A program made the position numbers and the translations under genes. A stretch of DNA of 64,000 nt, from positions 930,001-994,000 of the forward strand of contig NZ_BDBH01000004.1 in NCBI RefSeq assembly GCF_001612885.1. Direction: 5' to 3'. The stretch comes from Nocardia harenae NBRC 108248 (GTDB lineage: Bacteria > Actinomycetota > Actinomycetes > Mycobacteriales > Mycobacteriaceae). Below the pieces are notes generated by a model. The model had not been told where the DNA came from. It made no database searches and saw only the letters and a program-made list of their open reading frames with translations. Shown piece after piece: positions 17,339 through 27,362 of the stretch. Numbering within the stretch: the first letter of the stretch is position 1; each line of letters starts with the position of its first letter.

Positions 17339-18252
17339 CACTGATTCCTTCCGAGCGGGAAATTGAAGATGCCGGAGTCGAATTCGTTGTAGCGCTCGTA
17401 CTGCAGCAGTTCGTAGAGCCGGGAGCGGTGCTGCATGCGGTCGAGCAGCCCCGATTGCGTTCCCTCGGCGAAGATCTCGCGGAGCCCCTGCTCGGCGGCG
17501 AACATGGCGAGCCGCAGTGTGGTCACCGGGTAGATCACGGCGTTGTAGCCGATTCTTCCCAGCACGTCGGCGGGCACCAGTTCCGATTTGCCGAACTCCG
17601 TCATATTCGCCAGCAGGGGCGTATCGACCGCCGCCCGGAACCTCTCGAAATCGGCCGTGGTGTGCAGCGCCTCGGTGAAGATCAGGTCCGCGCCCGCCTC
17701 GGCGTAGGCCGTGACCCGGTCGATGGCGGCATCGATCCCCTCGATGCCGGCGGCGTCGGTGCGCGCACAGATCACGAAATTCGGGTCGCGGCGGGCGGCC
17801 ACGGCCGCGGTGAGCCTGCGCAGCATGTCCTCGACCGGCACCACGGCCTTGCCGTCCAGGTGCCCGCAGCGCTTCGGGTTGACCTGGTCCTCCAGGTGCA
17901 GCCCGGCGATCCCGGCGTCCTCGAGCACGGTCACCGTGCGGGCCGCGCTCATGGGCTCGCCGAAGCCGGTGTCGGCGTCGATGAGCACCGGCAGGTCGGT
18001 CACCCGGGCGATCTGCTGCCCGCGGCCCGCGACCTCGGTGAGCGTGGTGAGCCCGATATCGGGCAGCCCCAGATCCGCCGAGAGCACCGCGCCGGAGACG
18101 TAGACGCCCTCGAACCCGATCTCCTGGATCAGCGTGGCGACCAGCGGATTGAAGGCGCCGGGAATCCGCTGGATCTTCCCCGAGGTCAGCCCGGTGCGGA
18201 AGGCGATCCGCTTGTCCGCCGACGAGGTGGTCGCCGCGAGCAGGCCCGTCAT
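17338..18252 (-). CDS. prpB: 2-methylisocitrate lyase PrpB
   Basis: Splits 2-methylisocitrate to pyruvate and succinate in propionate degradation. At 304 residues it matches the isocitrate-lyase superfamily, with the KRCGH catalytic motif in NPKRCGHLDG, the DADTGFGEP metal-binding segment and the late TEFGKSELVP loop. It lies between prpD and prpC: its start overlaps the prpD stop and its stop overlaps the prpC start, each by 1 nt, so the three are one transcript. Confidence 0.93.
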   Translation of the reverse strand: MTGLLAATTSSADKRIAFRTGLTSGKIQRIPGAFNPLVATLIQEIGFEGVYVSGAVLSADLGLPDIGLTTLTEVAGRGQQIARVTDLPVLIDADTGFGEPMSAARTVTVLEDAGIAGLHLEDQVNPKRCGHLDGKAVVPVEDMLRRLTAAVAARRDPNFVICARTDAAGIEGIDAAIDRVTAYAEAGADLIFTEALHTTADFERFRAAVDTPLLANMTEFGKSELVPADVLGRIGYNAVIYPVTTLRLAMFAAEQGLREIFAEGTQSGLLDRMQHRSRLYELLQYERYNEFDSGIFNFPLGRNQ

Positions 18253-19754
18253 CAGAACAGCCCCTTCGGTGACTTCGGCGCGCGGGCGAGCACATCCGCC
18301 GAGACGGTGAAGGTGAGCTCCGACAACTCACCCGCGGACAGCTCGCCCGCGCGCTGGGCCACCTCGAGGAAGCGGTCCTGCTCGGCGGGCTCCACCACCC
18401 CCTCGGCGAGGGTGCGGAACTTCGCGATGTACTCCTCGCGGGCGAACGGCCGCGCACCCAGCGGGTGCGCGTCGGCGACCGCGAGCTCGTCGGTGATCAC
18501 CTCGCCGCTCTTAAAGGTGACCTCCGCGCGCGCGCCGAACGCCTTCTCCGCCGGGTCGGTCGAGTGGTAGCGGCGGGTCCACTCCGGGTCCTCTGCGGTG
18601 GAGATCTTGTGCCACAGGTCGACCGTGGACGGGCGCTGAGCCCGCTCGGGGGTGTAGGAGTGCTCGTGGTGCCAGGTGCCGTCCTCCAGCGCGACCGCGA
18701 AGATGTAGGGCACCGAGTGGTCGAGGGTCTCGCGCGAGGCGGTGGGGTCGAACTTCTGCGGATCGCCGGAGCCGGTGCCGATCACCACGTGCGTGTGGTG
18801 GCTGGTGTGCAGCACGATCGAGGCGATCTGATCCAGATCACCGATCCGCTCCCGCATGCGCCGGGCCAGGTCGATCGGGGCCTGGCTCTGGTACTCGGCG
18901 GAGTGCTCCTTGGTGTAGGTGTCCAGGATGCCGCGCTTGGGCTCGCCGGGGCCGGGCAGCGGCACCGAGTACTCGATGCCCGGGCCGCCGAGCAGCCAGG
19001 CGATCACCCCGTCCTCGCCCTCCCAGATCGGGGACGGGGCGCCCTCGCCGCGCAGGGCGCGGTCGACGGCCTCGACCGCCATCTTCCCGGCGAAGGCCGG
19101 GGCGTACGCCTTCCAGCTGGAGATCTCGCCCTTGCGGGACTGGCGGGTGGCGGTGGTGGTGTGCAGCGCCTGGCCGATGGCCTGGTAGATGGTCTCGGTG
19201 TCCAGCCCGAGCAGTGTGCCGATCCCGGCCGCTGCCGAGGGGCCCAGGTGGGCGACGTGGTCGATCTTGTGCTGGTGCAGGCAGATCGCGCGCACCAGGT
19301 CGACCTGGATCTCGTACCCGGTGGCCAGGCCGCGGATCAGGTCGCGGCCGGTGCGGCCCGTGTGCTGGGCGACGGCGAGGATCGGCGGGATGTTGTCGCC
19401 GGGGTGCGAGTACTCCGCCGCCAGGAAGGTGTCGTGGAAGTCCAGCTCGCGCACCGCAACGCCATTGGCCCACGCCGCCCACTCCGGGGAGAAGCGGCCG
19501 CCGACGCCGAACACGGTCGAGCCGGGCTCGAAGGGGTGCGCCTGCGCCTGGGCGCGGGCATTGGACACCGGACGCCGGGTCAGCGACGCCGCGGCAACGG
19601 CCGCATTGTCGATGATCCGGTTGACGATCATCTCCTCGGTCTCCGGGGCGACCTCGACCGGGTCGGCGGCCACCTCCGCGATCCGCCACGCCAGGTGCTG
19701 CTCGCGGGGGAAGTCCGCCGCGGAACGGTGGGTGCGGACGAGATGATTCTGCAC
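18252..19754 (-). CDS. prpD: 2-methylcitrate dehydratase PrpD
   Basis: Dehydrates 2-methylcitrate to methylaconitate (MmgE/PrpD family). The frame is open upstream to 19865, but a GTG at 19754 behind GGAGG gives the usual start ([22 protein letters not shown]) and 500 residues. Recognisable segments are [14 protein letters not shown] near the start and the STVFG loop. It is the first gene of prpDBC. The 298-nt region to the divergent GntR gene holds the promoter; it includes ATTGCAAA at 19828-19835, one mismatch from the TTTGCAAA half-site reported for mycobacterial PrpR/RamB. No PrpR is encoded nearby. Confidence 0.92.
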   Translation of the reverse strand: MQNHLVRTHRSAADFPREQHLAWRIAEVAADPVEVAPETEEMIVNRIIDNAAVAAASLTRRPVSNARAQAQAHPFEPGSTVFGVGGRFSPEWAAWANGVAVRELDFHDTFLAAEYSHPGDNIPPILAVAQHTGRTGRDLIRGLATGYEIQVDLVRAICLHQHKIDHVAHLGPSAAAGIGTLLGLDTETIYQAIGQALHTTTATRQSRKGEISSWKAYAPAFAGKMAVEAVDRALRGEGAPSPIWEGEDGVIAWLLGGPGIEYSVPLPGPGEPKRGILDTYTKEHSAEYQSQAPIDLARRMRERIGDLDQIASIVLHTSHHTHVVIGTGSGDPQKFDPTASRETLDHSVPYIFAVALEDGTWHHEHSYTPERAQRPSTVDLWHKISTAEDPEWTRRYHSTDPAEKAFGARAEVTFKSGEVITDELAVADAHPLGARPFAREEYIAKFRTLAEGVVEPAEQDRFLEVAQRAGELSAGELSELTFTVSADVLARAPKSPKGLF

Positions 19755-20035
19755 GGTCGTGGCCTCCGGAATGTCGGTGAATTCGCTCCGTTGGAACGCT
19801 ACCGAGCGGTCCGGGTGCTGAAAATCCATTGCAAAAGCGAAGATTATGAAAGTAACCGTGCACAATCTGTGGAGCCTGCGAAACTCCCGCGCGGAAAGAA
19901 GGTCCGCTCGAAATAGAATTCCGAATGGCTGAGCCCAGGAGTGCGCTCGCCAACCCGGCGAGTGCGGCCGCCGAGTGCCGGTGAGGATTCGCTAACCCGC
20001 TGGTTACGCCCGGTGATCCCGCGGAAACCGCAGCT

Positions 20036-20056
20036 CCATAGCGTACACAGCTATGG
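20036..20056. promoter_or_regulatory. inverted repeat over the GntR start codon
   Basis: CCATAGC and GCTATGG arms are perfectly complementary around a 7-nt spacer, and the right arm contains the GntR start ATG (20053). Binding here would block its own expression, which fits autoregulation; this is inferred from position. Confidence 0.5.
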
Positions 20057-20766
20057 CGACACCGGTGCGCACGCGCACGATCACCCCGACCGGCTCCCTG
20101 CGCGACACCGTCTACGCGGCGCTGCGCGACGACCTCATGAACGGCCGCATCGGCTTCGAGCAGCGGCTCACCGAGCCGAAGGTCTCCGCGCGCTTCGGCA
20201 TCTCGCGCACCCCGGCCAGGGAGGCGCTGGCCATGCTCTCCGCCGATGGGCTGCTGCGCCGCGAGGAGGTCGGCTTCGCGCCGGTGCGGCCGAGCATCCC
20301 GGTGGTCCGAGACCTCTACGAGCTGCGGCTCACGCTGGAGCTCTCCGGCATCCAGCGCGCCATCACCAACCCCGCGGTGGTGCACGACCGCGACTCGCTG
20401 CTGGCCGAGCGGGAGCGCTGGCGGGCGCTGCGGGCCGATCCGCCCGAACAGCAGCCCGGTTTCGTGGTGGTCGACGAGGAGTTCCACGTCGCCCTGCTCA
20501 CCGCGGCGGGCAATGGTGAGCTGGTGCGCGCGCTGACCGCGGTGAACGCGCGGATCCGGCACGTCAGGATGTTCGACTTCATGGTCAACAACCGGATCGA
20601 GGTGACCATCGCCGAACACCTGGCGATCCTCGACGCCGTGCTCGCCGGCGAGCTCGTCCAGGCGCACGGATTGCTGCACCGGCACATCGGCGAGTCGCTC
20701 GATGTCGTCCTCGACCGGGTGACCCGCGCCGTCGTCGCCATGTCCATGGCAACCGAACAGGAGTAA
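20053..20766 (+). CDS. GntR-family regulator with FCD domain
   Basis: A 237-residue regulator: a winged helix at residues about 15-75 (ARFGISRTPAREALAML), then an all-helical FCD ligand domain with candidate metal-ligand His in the VDEEFHVAL, EHLAIL and HRHIGESLD segments. Such regulators usually precede urea/guanidine carboxylase genes, and the carboxylase starts 3 nt after this stop, so the pair is co-transcribed. It is also divergent from prpD and could act there. The ATG lies within an inverted repeat. Confidence 0.82.
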   Translation: MATPVRTRTITPTGSLRDTVYAALRDDLMNGRIGFEQRLTEPKVSARFGISRTPAREALAMLSADGLLRREEVGFAPVRPSIPVVRDLYELRLTLELSGIQRAITNPAVVHDRDSLLAERERWRALRADPPEQQPGFVVVDEEFHVALLTAAGNGELVRALTAVNARIRHVRMFDFMVNNRIEVTIAEHLAILDAVLAGELVQAHGLLHRHIGESLDVVLDRVTRAVVAMSMATEQE

Positions 20767-20769
20767 CCG

Positions 20770-23700
20770 GTGAGCCCGAGTTTCGACACCGTCCTGATCG
20801 CCAATCGCGGCGAGATCGCGGTGCGGATCATCCGCAGCGCCCGCGACCTCGGCCTGAAATCGGTGGCGGTCCACTCCGACGCCGACCTCGGGGCCGCCCA
20901 CGTGCGGATGGCCGATGCCGCGGTCCGGCTCGGGCCGGGCCCGGCCGCGGAGTCGTATCTGCGCGCCGACGCGGTGATCGAGGCCGCGCTCGCCACCGGC
21001 GCGGGCGCGATCCACCCCGGGTACGGATTCCTCTCCGAGAACGCCGATTTCGCGGCTGCGGTGGCCGACGCGGGGCTGGTCTTCGTCGGGCCGACGCCGG
21101 AGCAGCTGCGGGTCTTCGGCGACAAGCACACCGCCCGCGAGGCCGCGCGTGCCGTCGGCGTCCCGCTGGTGGCGGGCAGCGGCATCCTGGAGTCGGCCGG
21201 GCACGCGGTCGCCGAGGCCGACCGGATCGGCTACCCGGTCATGGTCAAGGCGGTCGGTGGTGGCGGCGGTATCGGCATGCAGGCGTGTTTCGACGCCGAG
21301 GCGGTGCGCGCCGCCTTCGACCGGGTGCGGCGGCTGGCGGCGGCGAACTTCTCCTCGGCGGGGGTCTTCCTGGAGCGGTTCGTCGCGCGGGCACGCCATA
21401 TCGAGGTGCAGGTGTTCGGGGACGGGCAGGGCCGGGTGGTCAGCCTCGGCACCCGCGACTGCTCGCTACAGCGGCGCAACCAGAAGGTGATCGAGGAGGC
21501 GCCCGCCCCCGGCCTGCCCGCGGCGCTCACCGAGGAGCTGCTGACGACCTCGCGCGCCCTCGCGGGCTCGGTCGGCTACCGCTCGGCGGGCACCGTCGAA
21601 TTCGTCTACGACACCGAGCGCGGCGCGGCGTCGTTCCTGGAGATGAACACCAGGCTGCAGGTGGAGCACCCGGTCACCGAGGCCGTCACCGGCGTCGACC
21701 TGGTCGCCTGGATGCTGCGGCTGGCCGGTGGCGACGCAACCGTGCTCGACGCGGTGCCGGACGCGGGCCCGCCGCCGCGCGGCTGGGCCGTCGAGGCGCG
21801 CGTCTACGCCGAGGACCCAGCGCACGACTACCGGCCCAGCGCCGGGCTGATCACCGAGGCGCGCTTCCCCGCCGATATCCGGGTCGACACCTGGGTCGAG
21901 ACCGGCACCGAGGTCAGCCCGCACTACGACCCCATGCTGGCCAAGCTGATCACCCACGCCCCGACCCGCGCCGAGGCCTTCGACGCGCTCGACACCGCGC
22001 TGACGAGCGCGCGCATCCACGGCGTGCGGACCAATCTGGCGCAGCTGCGGGCCGCCGCGGCGGCACCGGTGGTGCGGGACGGCGCGCACGTCACCGCGAC
22101 CATGGCCACGCTCGCCGCCGACGAACCGCGGCTGGATGTGCTGCGGGCGGGGACGATGACCACCGTGCAGGACCATCCCGGCCGGATCGGGCTGTGGGAG
22201 GTGGGTATTCCGCCGTCCGGGCCGATGGACGACCTGTCGTTCACGCTGGCCAACACCGCGGTCGGCAATGAGCCGGGCGCGCCGGGGCTGGAGTGCACTT
22301 TGCAGGGTCCGCGCATCCGGTTCTCCGCCGCGGCGGTCGTCTGCGTCACCGGGGCTCCGGCGCCGGTCACCGTGGACGGCGAGCCCGCGCCGATGTGGGA
22401 ACCGGTCACCCTGGCCGCAGGCGCGGTGCTCGATATCGGCGCGCCGGCCGACGCGGGGCTGCGCACCTACCTCGCGATCCGCGGCGGCATCGACGCCCCG
22501 GAGTATCACGGCAGCGCAGCGACCTTCACCCTCGGCGGGTTCGGTGGCGTCACCGGCCGGGCCGTCGCCGACGGCGATGTCATCACCCTCGCGAGTGCAG
22601 CACCGGCCGGGCCGCCCGCCGCGGTGCCGCTCGGGGACCGGCCCGACTTCACCCACGAGTGGCGGCTGGCGGTCGGCGAGGGCCCGCACACCGCGCCCAC
22701 CTACTTCACCGACGCCGACATGGCGCAGTTCTACCGGCACCCGTGGCGGGTCGGCGCGCACGCCAACCGCACCGGCATCCGCCTGGAGGGGCCGAAGCCC
22801 GAGTGGTCGCGCGCCGACGGCGGCGACGCCGGGCTGCACCCGTCCAACCTGCACGACACCCCCTACAGCGTCGGCGCGCTCAACGTCTCCGGCGACACCC
22901 CGATCCTGCTCGGCCCCGACGGCCCCAGCCTCGGCGGCTTCGCCTGCCCGCTCACCGTGGTCTCGGCGCAGCGGTGGAAGCTGGGGCAGCTGCGGCCGGG
23001 CGATACGCTCCGGTTCGTCCCGGTGGCCGACGAGACCGCCGCCGCGCTGCGCACCTCGCCCGCGGCGAGCCGAGTGGATGTCATTGCGGCACCCGGTGAT
23101 CGGGGAGTTCTCGCCGCGCCGGCGGCCGAAGGCGACCGCCCCGCGGTGGTGTACCTGCGCGGCGGCGACGACAATATCCTCGTCGAGTACGGCGACATGG
23201 TGCTCGACCTGGGGCTGCGCATGCGCGTCCACGCCCTCGCGCAGGCGCTCGCCGAAGCGGCCCCGGGCGGGCTCGTCGACGTGACCCCCGGCGTCCGCTC
23301 CCTGCACCTGCACTTCGACCCCGACATCCTCCCCCAGCACCGGCTGCTCGGCCTGCTCACCGACCTGGAACAGCAGCTCCCCGCCACCGGTGACCTGGTG
23401 GTGCCGAGCCGCACCATCCGGCTGCCGCTCTCCTTCGACGACCCGTCCATCGCCGAGGCGATCGATCGCTACCGCAGCGGGGTCCGCGACACCGCGCCGT
23501 GGCTGCCGTCGAATGTCGAGTTCATCCGCCGGATCAACGGCCTGGACAGCGTCGAGCAGGTGCGCGGCGCCGTCTTCGACGCCGAGTACCTGGTGCTCGG
23601 GCTCGGCGACGTGTACCTGGGTGCGCCGCTGGCCGTTCCGCTGGACCCGCGGCACCGGCTGGTCACGACGAAGTACAACCCGGCCCGCACCTGGACCCCC

Positions 23701-24363
23701 GCCGACGCCGTCGGGATCGGCGGCAAGTACCTGTGCGTCTACGGCATGGCCTCCCCCGGCGGGTATCAGCTGATCGGGCGCACCGTCCCGATCTGGTCCG
23801 GCTACCGCCAGCACCCGCCGTTCGAGCCGGGCACGCCGTGGCTGTTCCGGTTCTTCGACCGGATCATCTGGGAGCCGGTCAGCCCCGAGCAGCTGCTCGA
23901 GCACCGGGCGGCGGCCAGGGCCGGGCGGTTCGACGCCGAGATCGCCGATGGCACGTTCGCGCTCGCCGCGCATCGGACGATGTTGCGCGACAATGCGGGC
24001 GCGATTGCCGACTTCGAGACCAGGCAGGGGGCTGCCTTCGAGGCGGAGAAGCGTGCCTGGCACGCCGCAGGCGAGTTCGACCGCACCGTCGCCGCCGCAC
24101 CGCCGGTCGAGGAGTCCGACGAGCTGCTCGCGGATCTGCCGCCGGACGCCACCGTCGTCACCGCGCCGATGGCGGGCAACGTCTGGCGGATCGACATCAC
24201 CCCCGGCACCGTCCTGCGCGCGGGCGACACGGTCGCCGTCCTGGAGGCGATGAAGCTCGAGCTGCCGCTCCCGAGCCCGGCGGGCGGCACGGTGCTGCGG
24301 GTGCTCGCCGCACCGGGGAGCACCGTGCGAGCCGGAACCCCGATCGCGGTGCTCGGGGCATGA
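20770..24363 (+). CDS. biotin-dependent urea (or guanidine) carboxylase
   Basis: A 1197-residue multidomain carboxylase. Residues 1-450 are biotin carboxylase (LIANRGEIAVRI start; ATP-loop KAVGGGGGIGM; EMNTRLQVEHPVTE). Residues about 460-760 are an allophanate hydrolase subunit 2-like domain (DHPGRIGLWEVGIPPSGPMDD), about 800-990 a subunit 1-like domain (GDDNILVEYGDM; RSLHLHFDP), and the C-terminus a biotinyl domain with EAMKLE, biotin on its Lys near residue 1160. This is the full urea carboxylase layout. Start is a GTG. No allophanate hydrolase gene follows, so the usual second step must be encoded elsewhere. Urea and guanidine carboxylases cannot be told apart here by eye. Confidence 0.85.
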   Translation: MSPSFDTVLIANRGEIAVRIIRSARDLGLKSVAVHSDADLGAAHVRMADAAVRLGPGPAAESYLRADAVIEAALATGAGAIHPGYGFLSENADFAAAVADAGLVFVGPTPEQLRVFGDKHTAREAARAVGVPLVAGSGILESAGHAVAEADRIGYPVMVKAVGGGGGIGMQACFDAEAVRAAFDRVRRLAAANFSSAGVFLERFVARARHIEVQVFGDGQGRVVSLGTRDCSLQRRNQKVIEEAPAPGLPAALTEELLTTSRALAGSVGYRSAGTVEFVYDTERGAASFLEMNTRLQVEHPVTEAVTGVDLVAWMLRLAGGDATVLDAVPDAGPPPRGWAVEARVYAEDPAHDYRPSAGLITEARFPADIRVDTWVETGTEVSPHYDPMLAKLITHAPTRAEAFDALDTALTSARIHGVRTNLAQLRAAAAAPVVRDGAHVTATMATLAADEPRLDVLRAGTMTTVQDHPGRIGLWEVGIPPSGPMDDLSFTLANTAVGNEPGAPGLECTLQGPRIRFSAAAVVCVTGAPAPVTVDGEPAPMWEPVTLAAGAVLDIGAPADAGLRTYLAIRGGIDAPEYHGSAATFTLGGFGGVTGRAVADGDVITLASAAPAGPPAAVPLGDRPDFTHEWRLAVGEGPHTAPTYFTDADMAQFYRHPWRVGAHANRTGIRLEGPKPEWSRADGGDAGLHPSNLHDTPYSVGALNVSGDTPILLGPDGPSLGGFACPLTVVSAQRWKLGQLRPGDTLRFVPVADETAAALRTSPAASRVDVIAAPGDRGVLAAPAAEGDRPAVVYLRGGDDNILVEYGDMVLDLGLRMRVHALAQALAEAAPGGLVDVTPGVRSLHLHFDPDILPQHRLLGLLTDLEQQLPATGDLVVPSRTIRLPLSFDDPSIAEAIDRYRSGVRDTAPWLPSNVEFIRRINGLDSVEQVRGAVFDAEYLVLGLGDVYLGAPLAVPLDPRHRLVTTKYNPARTWTPADAVGIGGKYLCVYGMASPGGYQLIGRTVPIWSGYRQHPPFEPGTPWLFRFFDRIIWEPVSPEQLLEHRAAARAGRFDAEIADGTFALAAHRTMLRDNAGAIADFETRQGAAFEAEKRAWHAAGEFDRTVAAAPPVEESDELLADLPPDATVVTAPMAGNVWRIDITPGTVLRAGDTVAVLEAMKLELPLPSPAGGTVLRVLAAPGSTVRAGTPIAVLGA

Positions 24364-24392
24364 TGAGGTACCCGGCCACCGGGCCTCGTCAT
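24360..24392. terminator. hairpin over the carboxylase stop codon
   Basis: ATGATGAGG and CCTCGTCAT arms (one mismatch) with an inner CCCGG/CCGGG stem and a 2-nt bulge. It overlaps the TGA at 24361-24363; no T-tract. The rest of the 218-nt gap to the convergent DUF808 gene shows nothing certain. Confidence 0.4.
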
Positions 24393-24581
24393 CGCGTCGA
24401 ACCGGTCAGACCTCGGGCCAGCGGCGCTCGAGACCGCTGATGATGAACTCGACCTTGATGTCCATCGTCCAGCGGTGCTGCCAAGAATCCTGCGGCCGCA
24501 AACCGTGTCCGCGGTACCGAGGGCGGCGCGCACCCGATCGAGCCCGAGGAAGCCTGCGCCGGCGACGGCACCTTGCGCGGG

Positions 24582-25535
24582 TCAGTGCGCGGTATCTTCC
24601 TTCGGCTTTCGCTTCGGAACGACGTGCATGATCAGCACGACGAGAGCTCCGACGACGAGCCCGGCGACCGCGGAGGCGACCGTCCCCGCGGTCCAGGACA
24701 GGACGCCTCCGAACCCGCCGTGAACGAGTTCTCCGGCCCAGTGTTCGAGATCGTGGAGGCGGTCGGCGGGCCAGTGGAATCCGGCTTCGCCGACGTTGAC
24801 GAGCAGGATGTGGCCGCCCACCCACAGCATCGCGGCGATCCCGACGACGGTGAGAACGGACATCACCTTCGGCATCGCGGTGACGAGTCCGCGACCGAGC
24901 CGCTGACTGAACGCCGACTCGCGCTCGGCGAGGGCGAGTCCGACGTCGTCCATCTTCACGATCGCCGCGACGACGCCGTAGACCAGGGCGGTGATGAGGA
25001 ACGCGACGGCGATCAGCACCAGCAGCCGGGTGACGAAAGGTTCGGTCTCGACCGAGGAGAGGGCGATCACCATGATCTCGGCGGAGAGGATGAGGTCGGT
25101 GCGGATCGCACCGCTCACCATGGCCTTCTCGTGTTCGGGTCCGCTCGATACCGCGGGTGTGTCGGCGTCGTGGTGCCCGCCGGTCAGCGCCTCGTACACC
25201 TTCTCCGCGCCCTCGTAGCAGAGATACAGGCCGCCTGCGATGAGCAGGTAGGGCAGCGCCTGTGGCAGGAACTCGCTCAGCAGCATCGCCACCGGCAGGA
25301 TGATGAGGAGCTTGTTACGAATCGACCCGATCGCGATCTTGCGGATGATCGGGAGTTCGCGCTTGGGGGAGAACCCGTGCACGTAGCGGGGGGTGACCGC
25401 GGCGTCGTCGACCACCACACCAGCGGCCTTGACACCGGCCCTGCCCGCCGCGGCGCCGATGTCGTCGATCGACGCCGCGGCCACCTTCGCGATCGCCGCG
25501 ACGTCGTCCAGCAGGGCGACGAGACCACCAGCCAC
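24582..25535 (-). CDS. DUF808 inner-membrane protein (YedI type)
   Basis: A 317-residue membrane protein resembling Escherichia coli YedI, of unknown function. The N-terminus GGLVALLDDVAAIAKVAA matches the family start, followed by several hydrophobic helices (for example LLIILPVAMLLSEFLP, LLVLIAVAFLITALVYG and AVAGLVVGALVVLIMHVV) and a charged C-tail KRKPKEDTAH. A longer GTG start at 25547 is possible, but the GTG at 25535 has GGAGG five bases upstream and matches the family's beginning. It is on its own: the antiporter stop lies 240 nt upstream. Confidence 0.85.
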   Translation of the reverse strand: MAGGLVALLDDVAAIAKVAAASIDDIGAAAGRAGVKAAGVVVDDAAVTPRYVHGFSPKRELPIIRKIAIGSIRNKLLIILPVAMLLSEFLPQALPYLLIAGGLYLCYEGAEKVYEALTGGHHDADTPAVSSGPEHEKAMVSGAIRTDLILSAEIMVIALSSVETEPFVTRLLVLIAVAFLITALVYGVVAAIVKMDDVGLALAERESAFSQRLGRGLVTAMPKVMSVLTVVGIAAMLWVGGHILLVNVGEAGFHWPADRLHDLEHWAGELVHGGFGGVLSWTAGTVASAVAGLVVGALVVLIMHVVPKRKPKEDTAH

Positions 25536-25775
25536 GGGAACCTCCACTTCGAACGGACCGAGCAGATCGAACAGTACGCGTTTCGAGCGGTGCCGGCCGA
25601 GGGGAGGCGTGAACTGTGGAGCACGACGAGAACAGCGGACTTCGCCGCGGCAGGCTCGACACTTCCAGGCCGCGACCCCCTGATCGGCCCGTTGTGGTCG
25701 GTTCGTCGTTCTGGGTGCACGTGTTCGCCGTCGGTGCCACCGGGCGACACCGGCCTGCGACCGATGGCCTGCCGG

Positions 25776-27227
25776 TCACCGCCCGTCGAACTCGTCGGGG
25801 CATACCGGGTGAATGCCGGGTTCGCCACTCGGGGTGACGGTTCGGAGCCCCGCAATCTCCTGCTGGGCCACCGAACCCGTCCGCCGCCCGACGTCCGCAC
25901 TGCCGGGGCCGGGCACAGCGACACCGAGCGCGCCATCGGCACCGAACCGCAACCCCCCGGCACCGGCCCGGCGCTCGAACGCCCGGTAGAGCGGCGTGGT
26001 CGCCAGGGTGGTCGCGAACGCCATCACCGCGAACACCGTGTACAGGGCGGGGGTGATGATGCCCTGGGTGAGGCCGATGGTGAGCAGCACCAACTCGGTC
26101 AGCCCGCGCGCGTTGGCGAAGGCGCCGAGCGCCCCTGCCTCCGGCCAGCTCAGCCCCTGATAGCGGGCCGCGAGGGTGACGGCGCCGAACTTCCCGCCGA
26201 ACGAAAGCACCAGCACGACGGCGGTAACCAGCAACGCACCGTGCACGAGCAGCAGCCCCAGATCGGTGTTCAGACCCGCGAAGACGAAGAAGGCCGGGAG
26301 CAGCAGCCCGGAGACCAGCGGTTCGGTCCGGGCCCGCAGCATGTCGAGCAGCGGCCCGCGCGGCATCGCGAGGCCGGCGACGAAGGCGCCGAAAACCGCG
26401 TGCACCCCGATGAGGTCGGTGATCCAGGCGCTGCACAGCAGCACGACGAGCACGACGAGTAGCGCGGGTGCGATCGGCTGCGCCGGGTCGGCGGCGGCCG
26501 GGCCGCCCAGCCGCCGCAGCAGCCGTCGTCCCGCGGTCAGCATGAAGCCGACGAACAGCGCGGTCCCGATCCCCGCGACCACGGCGCCGTCCATACTCCC
26601 CGCACTGCCCGCGACCACCGCGGCCAGCAGGATCCAGGCCACCGCGTCGTCGGTCGCCGCGCAGGCCAGCGCCATGGTGCCCACCCTGGTCTCGGCCAGC
26701 CCACACTCGTCGATCATCCACGCCAGCATGGGAAAGGCGGTGATCGCGACCGCGGCGGCGGTGAAGAGCACCGCCTGCCAGGTGGCAACGCCGTCGGCGA
26801 ACCAGCCGTCGCCCCGGATCAGCGCCAACCCGGCCGCGCCGCCGAGCAGCATCGGCACGACCAGGCCCGCGGCCGCGGTCACCCCGGCGACCCGGAAGTG
26901 GGCGGCGAAGATCTCGGTGCGGAAACCCGCGCCGACCAGAAACATGTAGAGCACCAGCCCGAGCTGGCCGACCACGTAGAGGATCGCGAGCGAGGGGTGC
27001 GTGGTGCGGCCGGCGGCGGTATCGACCGCGACCGGGAACAGCCACTGCTGCCCGGCGGGCCACAGCGCGCCGAGCACCGAGGGGCCGAGCAGGAACCCGG
27101 CGCCCATGATGGCGACGACCCGGATCTGACCGAGCCACCGGAACACCGGCCACACCAGCCGGCAGACCACGAGCAGAACCGCGAGCTGCAGGAAGAAATG
27201 CGTCGACAGGTCGAACAGCGAAGGCAT
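25776..27227 (-). CDS. Kef/CPA2-type cation:proton antiporter
   Basis: A 483-residue membrane protein with 12-13 hydrophobic segments. Family marks include MGAGFLLGPSVLG near the N-terminus, ACAATDDAVAWILLA (the DD pair that carries ions) and the late GLTELVLLTIGL segment. The C-terminus lacks a KTN/TrkA-N nucleotide domain and ends in about 60 polar residues. It probably exchanges Na+ or K+ for protons; the ion is not determinable. The ATG at 27227 with CGGAG upstream is preferred to the longer frame from 27323, because it begins the conserved FDLSTHFFLQLAVLL helix. It is divergent from the Zur-box promoter of the salicylate synthase. Confidence 0.82.
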   Translation of the reverse strand: MPSLFDLSTHFFLQLAVLLVVCRLVWPVFRWLGQIRVVAIMGAGFLLGPSVLGALWPAGQQWLFPVAVDTAAGRTTHPSLAILYVVGQLGLVLYMFLVGAGFRTEIFAAHFRVAGVTAAAGLVVPMLLGGAAGLALIRGDGWFADGVATWQAVLFTAAAVAITAFPMLAWMIDECGLAETRVGTMALACAATDDAVAWILLAAVVAGSAGSMDGAVVAGIGTALFVGFMLTAGRRLLRRLGGPAAADPAQPIAPALLVVLVVLLCSAWITDLIGVHAVFGAFVAGLAMPRGPLLDMLRARTEPLVSGLLLPAFFVFAGLNTDLGLLLVHGALLVTAVVLVLSFGGKFGAVTLAARYQGLSWPEAGALGAFANARGLTELVLLTIGLTQGIITPALYTVFAVMAFATTLATTPLYRAFERRAGAGGLRFGADGALGVAVPGPGSADVGRRTGSVAQQEIAGLRTVTPSGEPGIHPVCPDEFDGR

Positions 27228-27334
27228 AGCGGCTCCGAGCGGGCACGGCTGGTCGGCACCGACCCCGAACGCGGTTCCGGTGTGCTCCAGAGGGATTGGG
27301 GCTGGCGGCCCCGGGAGCCGCACGTTACGCTAAT

Positions 27335-27349
27335 CGACAATGATTTTCA
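27335..27349. promoter_or_regulatory. Zur-type box, salicylate synthase promoter
   Basis: CGACAATGATTTTCA, a 7-1-7 palindrome close to TGAAAATNATTTTCA, 14 nt before the upstream-most start of the synthase. It may also affect the divergent antiporter. It does not fit the IdeR consensus. Confidence 0.65.
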
Positions 27350-27362
27350 TTTCAAGTGATTC

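Noticed and set aside
24406..24825. Minus-strand frame ending in a TetR-like tail (FIISGLERRWP) downstream of the carboxylase
   Set aside because: The last 20 residues look TetR-like but nothing upstream in the frame does, and most of it overlaps the DUF808 gene. Not enough to call a remnant.
25548..25775. Gap between DUF808 and antiporter genes
   Set aside because: No convincing coding frame, palindrome or RNA motif seen.
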